Below are positions 12,900 through 24,859 of a stretch of 64,000 bases of DNA, one piece after another. The first letter of the stretch is position 1. Each line of letters starts with the position of its first letter. The position numbers were made by a program, and so were the translations under genes. Below the pieces are notes generated by a model. That model saw nothing but the letters and a program-made list of their open reading frames with translations. It was not told the origin of the DNA and did no database searches. The DNA is from Adiantum capillus-veneris (taxonomy: Eukaryota > Streptophyta > Polypodiopsida > Polypodiales > Pteridaceae). The stretch spans positions 79,948,384 to 80,012,383 of the forward strand of contig CM043944.1 in the NCBI GenBank assembly GCA_014529385.2, read 5' to 3'.

Positions 12900-13310
12900 A
12901 TAATTGTTTCTGGCTACCTCTTGGTGGGAAAGAGAGTATTAGCATTTTATTTTCTTTGTAGGCCTTGTGTTGATCTAACCACTAATGTCCAAGGATGACA
13001 TCTGCATGCATTTCCTTTGAAGGCATCAAACTAAAACTTTACCTGCTCTTCATAATTTTGGATGCTAAGGGTAGCAACCATTTCTTTTTTACTTGTAGCC
13101 TTACCCATGATTTCTTTGTTACCTGGCTTGTGCTTAGTAATTTTTAGAATGCTTTGAATGTTGTCTGCAACCATATTGCACTTCGCTTCTTTATCTAGTA
13201 GAGCATTGCATCTGACACTTGCTCCTTTTCTAATGCTGAGAACTATAGCTATTCTCATTACTGGTTCTATTGAAGTTTTTTGTCCTGCTTTTGCCATGGT
13301 TTCATCTTGA
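12900..13310 (-). pseudogene. degenerate retroelement aspartic protease
   Basis: The minus-strand frame reads VRCNALLDKEAKCNMVADNI, which aligns in layout with the retropepsin active-site block (LLD-S-G-A-x-x-N-x-V), but the essential S/T-G are replaced by KE. About 60 codons on, in the next frame after a stop, it reads EMHADVILGH then WLDQHKAY, the closing ILG-W-L motif of Ty3/gypsy proteases. The two motifs at the right spacing make the assignment good; the changed active site means the protein would be inactive. Confidence 0.68.
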
Positions 13311-16300
13311 TCTAACTATGTCTCTACGGAGAGTGGCTTGCCACTTTTTGTTGCAATCTGACTTTCATCAGCTGATTTAGCTTGAAATGTTTGATTGATC
13401 TTTGGACTTCCTATTGCTTCCTAGTTGTCTATAACCTTGTTCTTCTTTACTTCTAGCTTTGGTGGAATTTCTGCTCAACAGCTATCATGGTTGTTCTTTC
13501 CTCTGTTTGACATGCATTTGATATTGCCTGATTTTCTTTAAGCTCTTCTGAAGTTTTGTTCGATGGAGATGGATCATCTTTAATAAGATCTACTTTGATA
13601 TTAGTTTCCCTTTTAATTGTGCTTGAGGACTTTGTGTTCTCGTCTGCTGGTGACCAGTCTTGGTCTTCATTGTTTGTTGTCTATGATGACTCCATCATGT
13701 CTGCATTCTATATCTCTCACATCTGTTGGGCCATTGGCATTCCATGAGCTGTGAACTTACTTCAATGCTGGTGGAGATGATTCCCCAACATTCTTCTTGT
13801 TTGTCTCCAAAAATGTCAATGAATTCAGGAGCATCTTCCAATTGTGGTTAGCCACATCTTTTCCAAGTATGAAAGGACATGAGGTCCTTATCTAACTAAA
13901 AATATAGATTTTTTCCTTATTTTCACTAGTGATGTTTCACTTGATCGTCTCAAGATTTGTGCCTGAATTGATTGCTTTTGTTGTGGCAGTGTCTGTGGGT
14001 TGAACTTTATCTACATTTTCTTTGCTTTGATCACTTGCTTCCATTGATGTCGACTCGTATGACCGTGATAGTTCACTTTTTGCTTGCAATTGTTGAGCAT
14101 TGTCTACCTGCATCTGGGTAACCCTTGATCTTAATAGATCCATTGTACTTTCTGACAGATTTTGTCTCTTCGGAGGAGATTTTGGTGGTGCCTTTTGTGT
14201 AGATTTTTGGACTTTAGCTTTCATTGATTTTGCTTTTGTGTTACCTGTTCTGGAAACTTGAGGCTTTGCATCATCTTCAGATAGTCTTTAACTTCAGTCT
14301 TACCATCCATAGGGGTATGTACAAGGTCATGATCTTGCTGATACTCGTTACCATGGGCATCTTGACATGCATATGTGAGCTTGACCACATGTAATTGTTT
14401 GAACACTATTGTACTTCTCGGCTTTTGACTCTAACTTGGTAGATCAGGTGAAACTTTTGTCCTTGATGATCTTCATAGAGGCATTTGTCTACAGATTCTG
14501 AGGGAACCTGGGTCAATTGGAACCTTGCAACAACCATATGATCTTTCAATGGTTTATTCTTTGAAGCGGTCTGTTGGCTAGAGGCTCTAGGGCTTCTAAC
14601 CGTTGTAGCATTTCCTGGTATTAGAGTTGAGCTTGATGGATTTACAGCTCCCCCCTTCCTGGGGTGATCACTATAGACTGCTTTATTGTAAGAGTTCAAA
14701 ATTGTCTGGCTCTAGTTTAGTCTCACCTTTTGGTACTGTGAAGGTACACCTTCAGTAGCTTTGTTGATGTGTGGAATCTGTAATCCTTCTGCATAGTTTC
14801 CTATGTATCTTCGTGAAACGTGACATATTATTCCCCAAGTCAAGTTGTAGATAGCATTATCTTTGCCCTGATATTGTATATCCCATGGGTCTCCTATGAT
14901 ATGAGCTTCTGTGATTTTAGGACCCAAGGCATCATAGATGCTAGACTCTCGTCTATATCTACGACTGTTTTGGTCAAAGTATATGCTCGTTGGTTTAAAA
15001 CATCGAAGCTTGATTTCCGATGGAGGAGAGTTTGGCTCTGAACAGGTTTCTATGTTCACCCGGGTAATATCCTTTAGCTCTAGAGAGGATGGGCTATAAT
15101 AGATTCTTTCCTCTAAAATGAACCATCCTTTTTTATCTATAACTGGACACACTTCTATGAGTTGGTACATGAGCCGTTCAAACATTGGTTGATCCTTTTT
15201 GTACAGTTTCCCTTTTTGGTCTACATAGTGTGCATATGAATAATGGGTGCCATACAAAGCTAACATCATTCTGTTTGATGTGTCCCTTAGACTCATGAAT
15301 GATTGCACACTTGTGGTAGTGGATGCAAAATCATTTGCAAACCTAACAGTCTTTTCAACATTCTGTGATATATGGACATCTTAACCAAATTCATGCAGGA
15401 ATTTGTTGTTCAAAGAATCAATTTTAAGCTTTTCAGTTGCTTGTGCATCTTTATGCTGATTTTGAATTTGCAGTGCTTTCATTGGTGTCTCTAACGATAA
15501 TGTAGAATCACCCGATTGCATTAAAAGTGACAAGTTAAATGCACTTACCTCGAGATTCACATTTTCAATTTGCTCTATGCCTTGCTTGGCAGTTGATGTG
15601 TCCTCGTTGTCTGGGTTTCTTGAACAATCTTCAAAAAAATGTCCACCTTCGTCAACAATCTGAGCAATATGCCATGACTAGTGGCATTTCATTTGGTTCT
15701 GTCATGTCAAGCTCTTGCTGAGAAGATTTTGTTTCTATGCTTACCAAGTTGTGGGCATTTTCTTTTAAAACAGTGAGCATCAAGTTGTTGACTTCTCCAT
15801 CTTGACCTTTGTACTATCTTTGACTTGGTTCTCCAATTAGATTTTCTTTTATTGATTGATCTGTTGGATATTGCATTATTGGCTCTCGATTATAGATCTG
15901 ACCATTGTAATCCATGTTCAATGACCCTGATTGCATATGCACCAACTGCATGTTTAGCTGGTTTGTGCAGATTTCTTGATAACCACTTGGGTCAATTTTT
16001 TGCACTTCTATCTGCACTTCAACCTTGAGCTTGCAATACCTGGCTCTACTAAAGTCTGTGAACATCTAGGAGTTATCTGAATCTGGCTTTACTCTGATCA
16101 ATAGGATCGTGGCTCCTGTGTTGCTTTTGCTACTCATCAAGTATCTATGGCCTTTTGAATCTACATATAAAATTTTATCTCCATTGTAGCCATATAGCTG
16201 TAAAATATGCTCTATTGCAATTGTACTGATGTTGCCACTCCTCTACTGGCTTGCTATGTTGTATTTGAACTCTCAGCTCGAGATGAGTCCACGTTGACTG

Positions 16301-16420
16301 GTTCTGTAAAAATTGTCTCCTGGCAGATCTTAGGTGTTCATTAGCATAATTGCTCCTGCTCAGTTTTGATTAAACTGCTTTAGCCAAAGCACTTTTGCAG
16401 TTGCCTTCTCTTCAGACTCA
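13310..16420 (-). pseudogene. gag-like polyprotein region, unrecognised
   Basis: One main minus-strand frame can be followed from about 16065 to 13300 through several stops. The longest open piece, 14712-15308 (198 codons), includes LYGTHYSYAHYVDQKGKLYK and YNLTWGIICHVSRRYIGNY and is not a gag I recognise. Upstream parts include a cysteine pair followed by WTFFEDC (near 15640-15600), which might be a small zinc-binding motif. Position between primer site and protease makes a capsid/nucleocapsid role the default reading, but this is inference from order alone. Confidence 0.45.
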
Positions 16421-16569
16421 CAAGAGTTGATTAACTCTAGCTTGAAAGTTTCAGAATTGATTTGGGCCTTTGAAATGATGAAAATCTAGGCTCTGAATAG
16501 CCTAATGTGTAATCCACCGTGATTTGTGTCCATGTTCATCCGATTAGAAGCTAATTTTTAGTGCAATTA

Positions 16570-17285
16570 CTTGCACTTGCCAATTCCTAGCATGCCAAAT
16601 TTTGAAATTTGTCTGCCACTCTACTACTTCGAGTTGGTCTTTTTGCTAGCTTTTTTGGACTGCTCTGGTTCGCTTTGCACGGTGTCTAATTTTCTAGGCT
16701 TTGCTTTTTTGACTTGTTCGCTTTTGTGCAATTTACGGTGTGTAATTCTCCCAGTGGTGTGTTTTCTGCTTTTCTGGCTCTTACAACGACTTTCTTATTA
16801 TTATTTTTTTTTTGGTGAAATTTTGAATTTTCTTTTGTTTAGTATTTTTATGATTTCTTTGAAAAAGTTTTGATTTTTTATAATTTTTTGTAATTTTTAT
16901 GGAATTTTTTTAAGGTTTTATGAATTTTTTATTTATTGTGATTTTTTTGTCAATTTTTTAATTTTTACTAGATTTTTATGAATTTTCTATAATTTATGGT
17001 GATTTATCTGTGTCATTTTTTTTATTTTTTATGAATTTTTTGTGACTTTTTATGAATTTTTTATAGTTTTTTGTGATTTATCTTTTAATTCTTGGATTTT
17101 TTATGAATTTTCTATAAGGTTTCTAATTTTTCTATGATTTTTTTATGAGTTTTTGTATTTTTTGTAATGTCCTAGACCTTTTTTTCTAATTGGATTTTTT
17201 GAATTTTTTTCTTGTTTTTATGTTTATTTTTAAAAAATTATTGTTTTTTTAAATAAATTTTGTAGTTAAATATTGCAAAATAAAT
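16570..17285. repeat. T-rich low-complexity stretch
   Basis: Short variants of TTTTTATGAATTTTT recur for roughly 500 bases (about 16790-17285). It has no coding capacity. On the transcribed minus strand it would be an A-rich part of the retroelement leader. Confidence 0.85.
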
Positions 17286-17443
17286 CAAATAAAAAATTTA
17301 CCTATTTACCTGGACCCTGGCACCTTGCGTGGACGGGGAGTTGACCTGCGTGTACGTCAGCGCTGAATGCGGGGTTGTGTGGCGCTGAATAGCAGGGTGA
17401 CAACAGCGCGCATGTGCAGGTTTGACAAAAGGCAGCAGATTCA

Positions 17444-17458
17444 ACGGGGGAGGGGGGG

Positions 17459-17524
<66 letters not shown>

Positions 17525-17694
17525 AACAGTGCTCAAGGTAGGGGTCTGGCGCATAGTAAAGAGAGAAGGAGGGCAGCGCTCATGGCGGCCTGGTGGGCAA
17601 GACGAGGGAGTGGGAGTGTCGTGTGTGAGTGGGTGTTTGTGCGCAAAACGAGGCAGAAAGCGATACCCGACAGAGGGAAGTAGAGACACACACA

Positions 17695-17742
<48 letters not shown>

Positions 17743-17960
17743 AAAAGAAAGAGAGGGAGGGTACACGACAAAGGGTTGGGGAAGGGTGTGTGTGTGTCTG
17801 TGTTGGAAAAGACAAAAAAGGAGAGAGAGGGTGCGTTAGAGTCACACAGGAGAGACACAGAGAGAGAGAGGGGGAAGAGAGAGGATGTTAATAATGGGAG
17901 AGAGAGTGAGAGGAAAGAGAGAGGATGTAAATAATCGGAGAGAGAGTGAGGGGGAGGAGA
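17444..17960. repeat. purine-rich microsatellite cluster
   Basis: A G run (17444-17460) is followed by (GA)n at 17461-17523, (CA)n(GA)n at 17686-17735, and repeated GAGAGAGAGTGAG blocks near 17870-17970. The plus strand is almost all purine for long stretches. The long open frames here are artefacts of the repeat. Confidence 0.95.
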
Positions 17961-17999
17961 GACAGTGTTAATAAGCGTGCTTTTGGGAGGGTGACGGTT

Positions 18000-19638
18000 T
18001 TTTTTTTTTTTGACAAAGTTGAGCCTTAGCACCGCAAGACATCGTTCCCACCACGAGCTCGCAAAAATCAAAAATCACCTGCCACGAACGTTCGACGCCG
18101 TATCGGACTGCACGCCTGGTCCGCATCGAAACTCCAAAATCGTTTTATTTTTATTTTCGGACGTCCAAAAGTGTCAAAATTAGGCCGAAAATCACCCGAG
18201 AATACAAAAAATCATCCGAAAATCCTAAAAATTGTCAAAAAAATCCAAGAAATTCTTGGAAAATTCTAAACATCTCTAAAAATCATTGAAAATCACAATC
18301 AAACACTTTCAACACACTTAAGCGCATCAAAAATAGCAGTTTATTTAATCAAAAAAGCTAGATTCGACAAAATCATCAACCTGACCCCTGAAAACAGTAA
18401 AATGCTCAAAATTTGGCAAACAAAAGCCCCAATGAGCTCAAAATCAAGCCATAAATACACATTCAAAACAACTCGTAAAGATCGCAAGATATCAATTTTT
18501 TTCGGAATTAAGCGAAAGTTAATACAAAATTAGTAAAAAATTACAAAAATTATTCAAAAAATACCCTTTTTTTAAAAACAAATTCTCCACACATAGGGGA
18601 TTAGAGCAGCTAAACAAAATCACAAAAATCACATCAATGCAATTGCCAAACAATTTGATCAATAAAATCCAAACTAAACAATTAAATTGGCAAAATTAGC
18701 GACAAAATTAGGTCAAAAATTGACGCATTTGGAGTGAGTAAATCCCTGTTTTGAGCTCAAAAATGTAGCAATTAACCATTATAGACATCAAATATGCAAT
18801 CAAAACATTGAATTAATCATGCACATTAAGCACTTTTTAGGCACACACATACTAATAAAATTGGCAATTTTTACCAATCTTTAGGTGCGCACACAAAAGG
18901 CTAAATCTTATCGAAATTGCAATGTGATTTAACAAATTTCTAGTTGGACATGACCACAACACAAATCAATCATCACAATTGAAAAATCATTAAGCACACA
19001 TTGATTTTTAGGTGCACAAACAAGGGTAAAATAGTGCACACACACCTAAAATTAGGCATGCACACATGCACTCAATTAGAATGCACACACACTTGCAATT
19101 GACCATTCAAGCATGCAATTAGATCAATTAGGCACACAATTAGCAATGCACATTCACCAATTAGCAATTGAACTTATCAATTTCATATGCCACCAAATGT
19201 GGAAAATTTTGGCATTACAACGGCATGAAAACGAACAATCCAAAAATTTTCAAAGCATCAACATTGCATTGCAATTAACATAGCATAGCATAGCATTGGC
19301 ATTGCATCATGGTGGAATCTCTACACAATTCTACACATCTTTAGATTCTAGGGAGGTTGAGAATACCACCTTGATTACCTTTCCAATGAAGATCGATTGA
19401 ACGGTTGAAAGCTCCAATCCTTGGTAGCAATTTAGTGTGTAGGTTAGCCAAATTAGTGAAATTAGCAAGGGGTTAGTGTGAAATTAGAGTGTGTAAACAC
19501 ACAATTGTCAAGATACGGTGACAAATTAGGGAATAATGAACACATTGCTTCATGCATACACATCCAAAATCCACAAAACCATAAAGTGAAATTAGTGATG
19601 AAACACATCCGATTATGCTACAATTACACTAGCGAAGG
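18000..19638 (-). other. A-rich untranslated leader of the minus-strand retroelement
   Basis: The stretch lies between the primer site and the gag-like frame. It is rich in AAAATC/AAAATT on the plus strand and in CACACA and CAATTAG motifs near 18840-19150. No frame of interest was found. Very long leaders of this sort occur in some plant gypsy lineages (family knowledge). Confidence 0.5.
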
Positions 19639-19644
19639 CCATCG

Positions 19645-19662
19645 TCCCCAGAAACGGTGCCA
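19645..19662 (-). other. primer binding site, tRNA-Asp-like
   Basis: The minus strand reads TGGCACCGTTTCTGGGGA, starting two bases inside the right LTR. It resembles, with a few mismatches, the TGGCGCCGTTGCCGGGGA site complementary to tRNA-Asp in Athila/Tat-type plant elements. It fixes the transcription direction as minus. Confidence 0.7.
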
Positions 19663-19664
19663 AA

Positions 19665-20165
19665 TGTTGGGGGTTCCATCGTTGCATAGCTCCAATGACC
19701 AGCATAATTATCAATGTAGAGGGATAAGCTACCCGGCTAGTGCATGGAAACACTCACACGATAAGTGAGCTAATCATGGCAATACGAATGGTTGACTCTA
19801 CGAGGTGAGCTTCTCGACCTATGGAGGAGCTAAGCCACAATGATGGGCAATCTCCACATCCACTTCTCTTCACCTCTAATCAGTCCAATCACACACACTA
19901 ATGATTGCAAGACGCACCCAACACTAATCCTATCATGCAACACACTAAGCGCAAGCACATACACATAGATCTAGCGAGCACCACACTCCAATCAAACCTA
20001 CATGCACACACAAGAAAAAGAGAGCAATCACACAAGATTACAGCAGGATTAACCACTAATTACTTAAGATCTAGCTAATCAAAGCATCATAGGCAATCAC
20101 AAGAAGCATGAGAGAGGCATAGTGAAAGAAAATTAAGCATTGATTATTGTTAACCAAGTCACATG
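19665..20165 (-). repeat. right (5') LTR-like repeat
   Basis: It starts TGTTGGGGGTTCCATCG on the plus strand and is the partner of 10815-11310. Possible LTR limits are TG...CACA at about 20163. The next 430 bases (20166-20599) hold no gene and are not repeated on the left side. Confidence 0.8.
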
Positions 20166-20599
20166 ACCAAGGAGAAGCTCAAGGATTCCATAGACACACA
20201 CCTCAAGAGCCCTCACCAAAGAGTGCTCTCAACAAATGAGCTTGAGAACCCTAATTTCTTTTACACACTCCCTTATGTACCTAGGGTAAAAATATGCAAT
20301 GTTCAAGCAGCCAAGGCCTTTAGGGCTCCACCATTTACAAAATCTGAAACCTTTGCACACTATCTGACCTGTTCTTTACATCTTCAAACTCCCATTGAGC
20401 CCGTAACACATTAAAATATTACAATGGTTTGAAATAAATCAGAAATTTACAATACATGACCATTTTGGGAAACGTGAAAAATGTGTGACTCCAATCTTTA
20501 CTGCTTCTTTGTATTCATCCTCGATGTGCATTCGTATGTCTTCGGTCTTTAGCTGCTCCTCTTTAATGACATTGACTCAGTTAACACTTTGGAGCACAT

Positions 20600-20618
20600 C
20601 ACTACAAGAGGTTCTTCA
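20600..20618 (+). repeat. left terminal inverted repeat of the CACTA element
   Basis: CACTACAAGAGGTTCTTCA pairs with the right end at 26636-26654 with one mismatch (position 14). Confidence 0.93.
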
Positions 20619-20639
20619 CACTTGTGATGGCCTTAGCGA

Positions 20640-20880
20640 CGGAAATACATGGGGATATTTTTACACCCCGGCATCACTATAAGCATCGTTATGTGCGTCA
20701 AAAAGAGAACGTTGCTATTTGTGTCTCTATATACGTCTCTATTTGCATCGCTATATAGAGACGAATATAGAGATGCAAATAGAGAAGCATATAGATACTC
20801 ATATAGAGATGCAAATAGATATGCATATAGCGACGCTGCAAGTCCAAAAATAGCGACGTATATAGAAACGCTCGAGAATA
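20640..20880. repeat. left subterminal repeats of the CACTA element
   Basis: Variants of GTCTCTATATACG, its reverse TATAGAGACG, and ATATAGAGATGCAAATAG recur in both orientations. Short, dispersed, two-way repeats next to the TIR are typical of CACTA elements, where they bind the TNPA-type protein. The region can also fold back on itself locally. Confidence 0.8.
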
Positions 20881-21205
20881 AATTTTTTTGGTGGCAGGGC
20901 ATACATTACCCTGCCACCCATCAACCATTTTGAACATAAAGTTTTCAAAACTAAGATGCAAAACTGACAAAAGTGAATTGACAAAGTAATAAATTGACAA
21001 AATTATACACATCATAGGCAAAATCACTTGATTGTTAAGGTTTGATTAAAATGTACTAGCTACAACACAATTATCATTAATTACTAGAAAAATACATTGT
21101 TGGCCAATAGTTACAAAATTGACGTACACACGTCATCTCCTAATACATGCTGTGAACAAATAAAACTAGTGTTATCTAGCTATGGCTACTTTGATGTTGA
21201 CTAAT

Positions 21206-21745
21206 CTGACGTCTCATCGCGTCCAAGTGGCATATCTGTCGGATACTACCAAAAAAAAAACAATAAGACTTTATGTAAGTATAAATATGTAATTACAAAA
21301 CAATCTAATTTTTAGCTTATTATTAAAATATAACAAATGTAAGAGTGTAAGGTTAAATACTAACCAAGTTGGAGCGATAACTCCAAATGTCCATAAGGAC
21401 ATTTAAGCCCTTTCTGTTCGCACACTCGCGCTCGTATGGTGTGGGTTCATGTCCAATCATTGACCACTGTTCAAAACATACAAAGAAAACGTTATGTTAC
21501 AATTTAAAATTACAAATACCCATAACTACCAAACCTAAAGGACGATGCAATAACACTTACAACATTGGCCTCAAATGACGTCCATCTGCCGCTCCCCAAG
21601 TGGTGCGAGCTCCTTGCTTCTACTCGCGCTCTGGCTACCTCTTTCTGTTGCTTCCACTTTTCAGGATTCTCATGTGCTGCTTGCTTTACATTCTTCCAAT
21701 CTTCTTTGGCCAGCCAATCTGGTCTGCTCCAAGTGTTGAAGCCAT
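21206..21745 (-). pseudogene. 3' exons of a minus-strand gene inside the CACTA element
   Basis: Three exons can be read by splice signals. The first piece (about 21745-21560) encodes WSRPDWLAKEDWKNVKQAA, KWKQQKEVARARVEA and SGRWTSFEANV, ending at GTAAGT. The second (about 21471-21368) follows TTTGAACAG and encodes WSMIGHEPTPYERECANR and VLMDIWSYRSNL, ending at GTTAGT. The third follows TTTTTTGGTAG and encodes YPTDMPLGRDETSD then stop. The 5' part is cut off by the foldback array. Its position suggests the second, TNPA-like gene of a CACTA element; I do not recognise the sequence itself. Confidence 0.5.
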
Positions 21746-24700
21746 TTTCTAAGTCCGTTTGTGTTTTTTGGTAGAAAAACGAAAACGGACTTCAGAAACG
21801 GCTTGTGTGTTTGGCGTTGCTTCTTGCGGTTTTGCCTACGGCTTGACATATTTCACTCTTGAAATTGCTAAAGCTTACCTAATCAATTGTGGATGGTTTG
21901 GGCAAGCGCACAAGCCATTTCTAAAGTCCACTTGCGTTTTCCCGTAGGAAAACACAAACGGTCTTAAAAAAACGGCTTGTATATTTAGCGTTTCATCTTG
22001 CGGTTTTGCCTATGGCTTTCCATACGCGCTATTGACTTTGCCTAAAGCTTACCTAATCAACTATGGTTTGGGAAAGTGTTGAAGCCGTTTTCAAAGTCCG
22101 TTTGCGTTTTTTTGTAGAAAAACAAGAACGGACTTCAGAAATGGCTTGTATATTTGGAATTTCTTCTTGCGGTTTTGTCTACAGCTTGCCATACGCGCTC
22201 TTGACTTTGCCTAAACCCTATCTAATCACCTATGAATGGTTTGAACAAGCACATAAGCCATTTTCGAAGTCCGTTTGCGTTTTTCCGTTAAAAAACGCAA
22301 ACGGACTTAAGAAACGGCTTCTGTGTTTGGCGTTTCTTCTTGCGGTTTTGCCTACGGCTTGCCATACAGGCTTTTGACATTACCTAAAGATTACCTAATC
22401 AACTATGGATGGTTTAGGCAAGTGTTGAAGCCGTTTTCGAAGTCCGTTTGTATATTTGGAAGTATGAACTTTTGAAACGGGTTGTATATTTGGCGTTTCT
22501 TCTCGCGGTTTTGCGTATCGCTTGCCAAACGCTCTATTGACTTTGAAAAAAGCTTATCTAATCAACTATGGATGGTTTGGGTAAGTGTTAAAGCCGTTTC
22601 CTAAGTCCGTTTGTGTTTTTCCGTAGAAAAACGCAAATGGACTTCAGAAACGGCTTGTGTGTTTGGCGTTTCTTCTTGCAATTTTGCCTACATCTTGACA
22701 TACGCGCTCTTGACATTCCCTAAAGCTTACCGAATCAACTATGGATAATTTGGGCAAGCCGTTCCTGAAGTCTGTTTGCATTTTTTCGTAGAAAAACGCA
22801 AACGGACTTCAGAAATGGCTTGTGTATTTAGCGTTTTATCTTGCCGTTTTGCCTACGGCTTGCCATACGCGCTAGTAACTTTGTCTAAAGCTTATCTAAT
22901 CAACTATGGATGGTTTGGGCAAGTGTTGAAGTCGTTTCAGAAGTCCATTTGCATTTTTTTGTGAAAAAATGCGAACGGACTTCAGAAACTGCTTGTATAT
23001 TTGGCCTTTCTTCTTGCGGTTTTATCTACGGCTTGCCATATGCGCCCTTGACATTGCCTAAAGCTTACCTAATCAACTATGGATGGTTTGCGCAAGCCCT
23101 CAGGTATTTCGATACTACATACTAAACACCTAGAGTGAAGTGCTCAATGAATTAAAAGACAAAGTCATCAGCATGCTACATGATGAGTTTCCCATGTCAA
23201 ATCAGGATGAGTTCTTCAATGAAGGCTTGCTGAAAGATGCGGATGCGTGAGTACTACAAGCAGAAGTTCTCTGAAGTGCAAAAAGCAATAAATCATGGGT
23301 GCTCAAACCATCCATAGTTGATTAGGTAAGCTTTAGGCAAAGTCAGTAGCGCGTATGGCAAGCCATAGGCAAAACCGCAATAAGAAACGCCAAATACACA
23401 AGCTGTTTCTGAAGTCCGTTTGTATTTTTCTACGAAAAAATACAAACGGACTTCAGAAACGGCTTGTGCGCTTGCCCAAACCATCCATACTTGATTAGGT
23501 AAGCTTTAGGCAATGTCAAAAGCACGTATGTCAAGACGTAGGCAAAACCGTAAGAAGAAACACCAAACACAAGCCATTTCTGAAGTCTGTTTACGTTTTT
23601 CTACGGAAAAACGCAAACGGACTTAGGAAACGGCTACGACACTTGTCCAAACCATCCATAGTTAATTAGATAAGCTTTAGGCAAAGTCAATATCCCATAT
23701 AGCAAGCCGTAGGCAAATTCGCAAGAAGAAACGCCAAACACAAAAGCAATTTCTTAAGTCCGCCGTTTTTTTTACAGAAAAACGCAACTTCGAAAATGGA
23801 TTGTGTGGTTGCCCAAACCATTTATAATTGATTAGGTAAGATTTAGTCAAAGTCAAGAGCACGTATGGCAAGCCGTAGATAAAACTGCAAGAAGAAACAC
23901 CAAATATACAAGCCGTTTCTGAAGTCCGTTCGGTTTTTCTACGGACTTCAGAAACAGCTTGTATATTTGGCATTTCTTCTTGCGGTTTTGTCTACGGCTT
24001 GCCCAAACCATCCATAGTTGATTAGGTAAGTTTAAGCTAAGTCAAGAGCACGTATGGCAAGCCGTAGACAAAACCGCAAGAAGGAACGCCAAATATACAA
24101 GTCGTTTCTGAAGTCCATTCGCGTTTTTCTACGATAAATTCAAACGGACTTCGAAAACGGCTTTTGCCCAAACCATCCATAGTTGATTACGTAAGCTTTA
24201 GGCAATATCAAGAGCGCATATGTCAAGCCGTAGGCAAAACCGCAAGAAGAAACACCAAACACAAGCCGTTTCTGAAGTCCGTTTGCGTTTTTCTACGGAA
24301 AAATGCAAACGGACTTAGGAAATGGCTTCAACACTTGCCCAAACCATCCGTAGTTGATTAGGTAAGCTTTAGACAAAGTCAATAGTGCATACGGCAAGCC
24401 ATAATAAAACCCTAAGAAGAAACGCCAAACACAGAAACTGTTTCTTAAGTTTGTTCGCGTTTTTTGCGAAAAAATGCAAACGGACTTTGGAAATGGCTTG
24501 TGTGCTTGCACAAACCATTTATAGTTGATTACATAAGCTTTAGGCAAAGTCAAGAGCACGTATAGCAAGCCATAGATAAACCGCAAGAAGAAACGCCAGA
24601 TATACAAGTTGTTTTTGAAGTTTGTTCGCATTTTTCTATGGAAAAATGCAAACGAACTTTAGAAACGGCTTGTGCGTTTGCCCAAACCATCCATAGTTGA

Positions 24701-24780
24701 TTAGGTAAGATTTAGGCAAAGTCAAGAGCGTGTATGACAAGGCGTAGACAAAATTGCAAGAAAAAACGCCAAATATATAA
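21721..24780. repeat. foldback array: two opposed sets of about 8 tandem ~170-bp units
   Basis: Plus-oriented units run from about 21721 to 23100 and minus-oriented units from about 23295 to 24780. Each unit includes GCGTTTCTTCTTGCGGTTTT, TACGGCTTGCCATACGCGC, AAAGCTTACCTAATCAACTA and ATGGATGGTTTGGGCAAG. Most units also hold a short hairpin: AAGCCGTTTCTGAAGTCCG...GTTTTTC, a 4-base CGTA/TACG turn, then the complement (clear example about 22757-22825), arms of about 30 bases. Hairpins start near 21733, 21913, 22081, 22255, 22591, 22757, 22927, 23402, 23572, 23745, 23910, 24098, 24265, 24432 and 24604. Sequence divergence among units suggests age. Repeated frames through the units are by-products. 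Confidence 0.95.
23105..23295 (+). pseudogene. unique spacer at the centre of the foldback array, coding-like fragment
   Basis: The plus strand reads VLNELKDKVISMLHDEF, then PMSNQDEFFNEGLLKDAD before a TGA at about 23249. It is unlike the flanking repeat units. It may be a captured or residual gene fragment; the family is not recognised. Confidence 0.4.
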
Positions 24781-24859
24781 AAATAAATAAATCAAAATAA
24801 GCCCTTGATCTCATGCACCACTGTGTGTTTCAACAGTAGGAATTTCCTTCTATAGCCTG

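Larger units (their letters stand above)
10815..20165 (-). mobile_element. decayed minus-strand LTR retroelement with atypical gag-protease and no visible RT
   Basis: Two direct repeats of about 0.5 kb (10815-11310 and 19665-20165) enclose 8.3 kb. Directly inside the right copy, on the minus strand, is a TGG-initial primer site. The minus strand then holds a long leader, a gag-like frame, a retropepsin and a basic C-terminal region. No RT, RNase H or integrase motif was found between 11310 and 12900, so either pol is deleted or the element is nonautonomous. No matching target duplication was seen, and no clear polypurine tract next to the left repeat. Confidence 0.72.

Noticed and set aside
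17367-18071. Long open frames of RE, SL or HT repeats
   Set aside because: They are translations of (GA)n/(CT)n/(CA)n microsatellites and have no codon or domain support. The same applies to such frames at 9561-10326, 25643-25874, 26136-26372, 29447-29797, 33067-33346 and 55418-57687.
20500-20510. TGCTT as target duplication partner for the minus-strand retroelement at 10810-10814
   Set aside because: The base composition is trivial and no LTR end (CA) precedes it; the right LTR most likely ends near 20163.
21759-24631. Repeated frames with FGVSSCGFAYGLPYALLTLP as a protein family
   Set aside because: They arise from translation of the tandem DNA units on both strands and in both arms; the DNA hairpins, not the peptides, are conserved.
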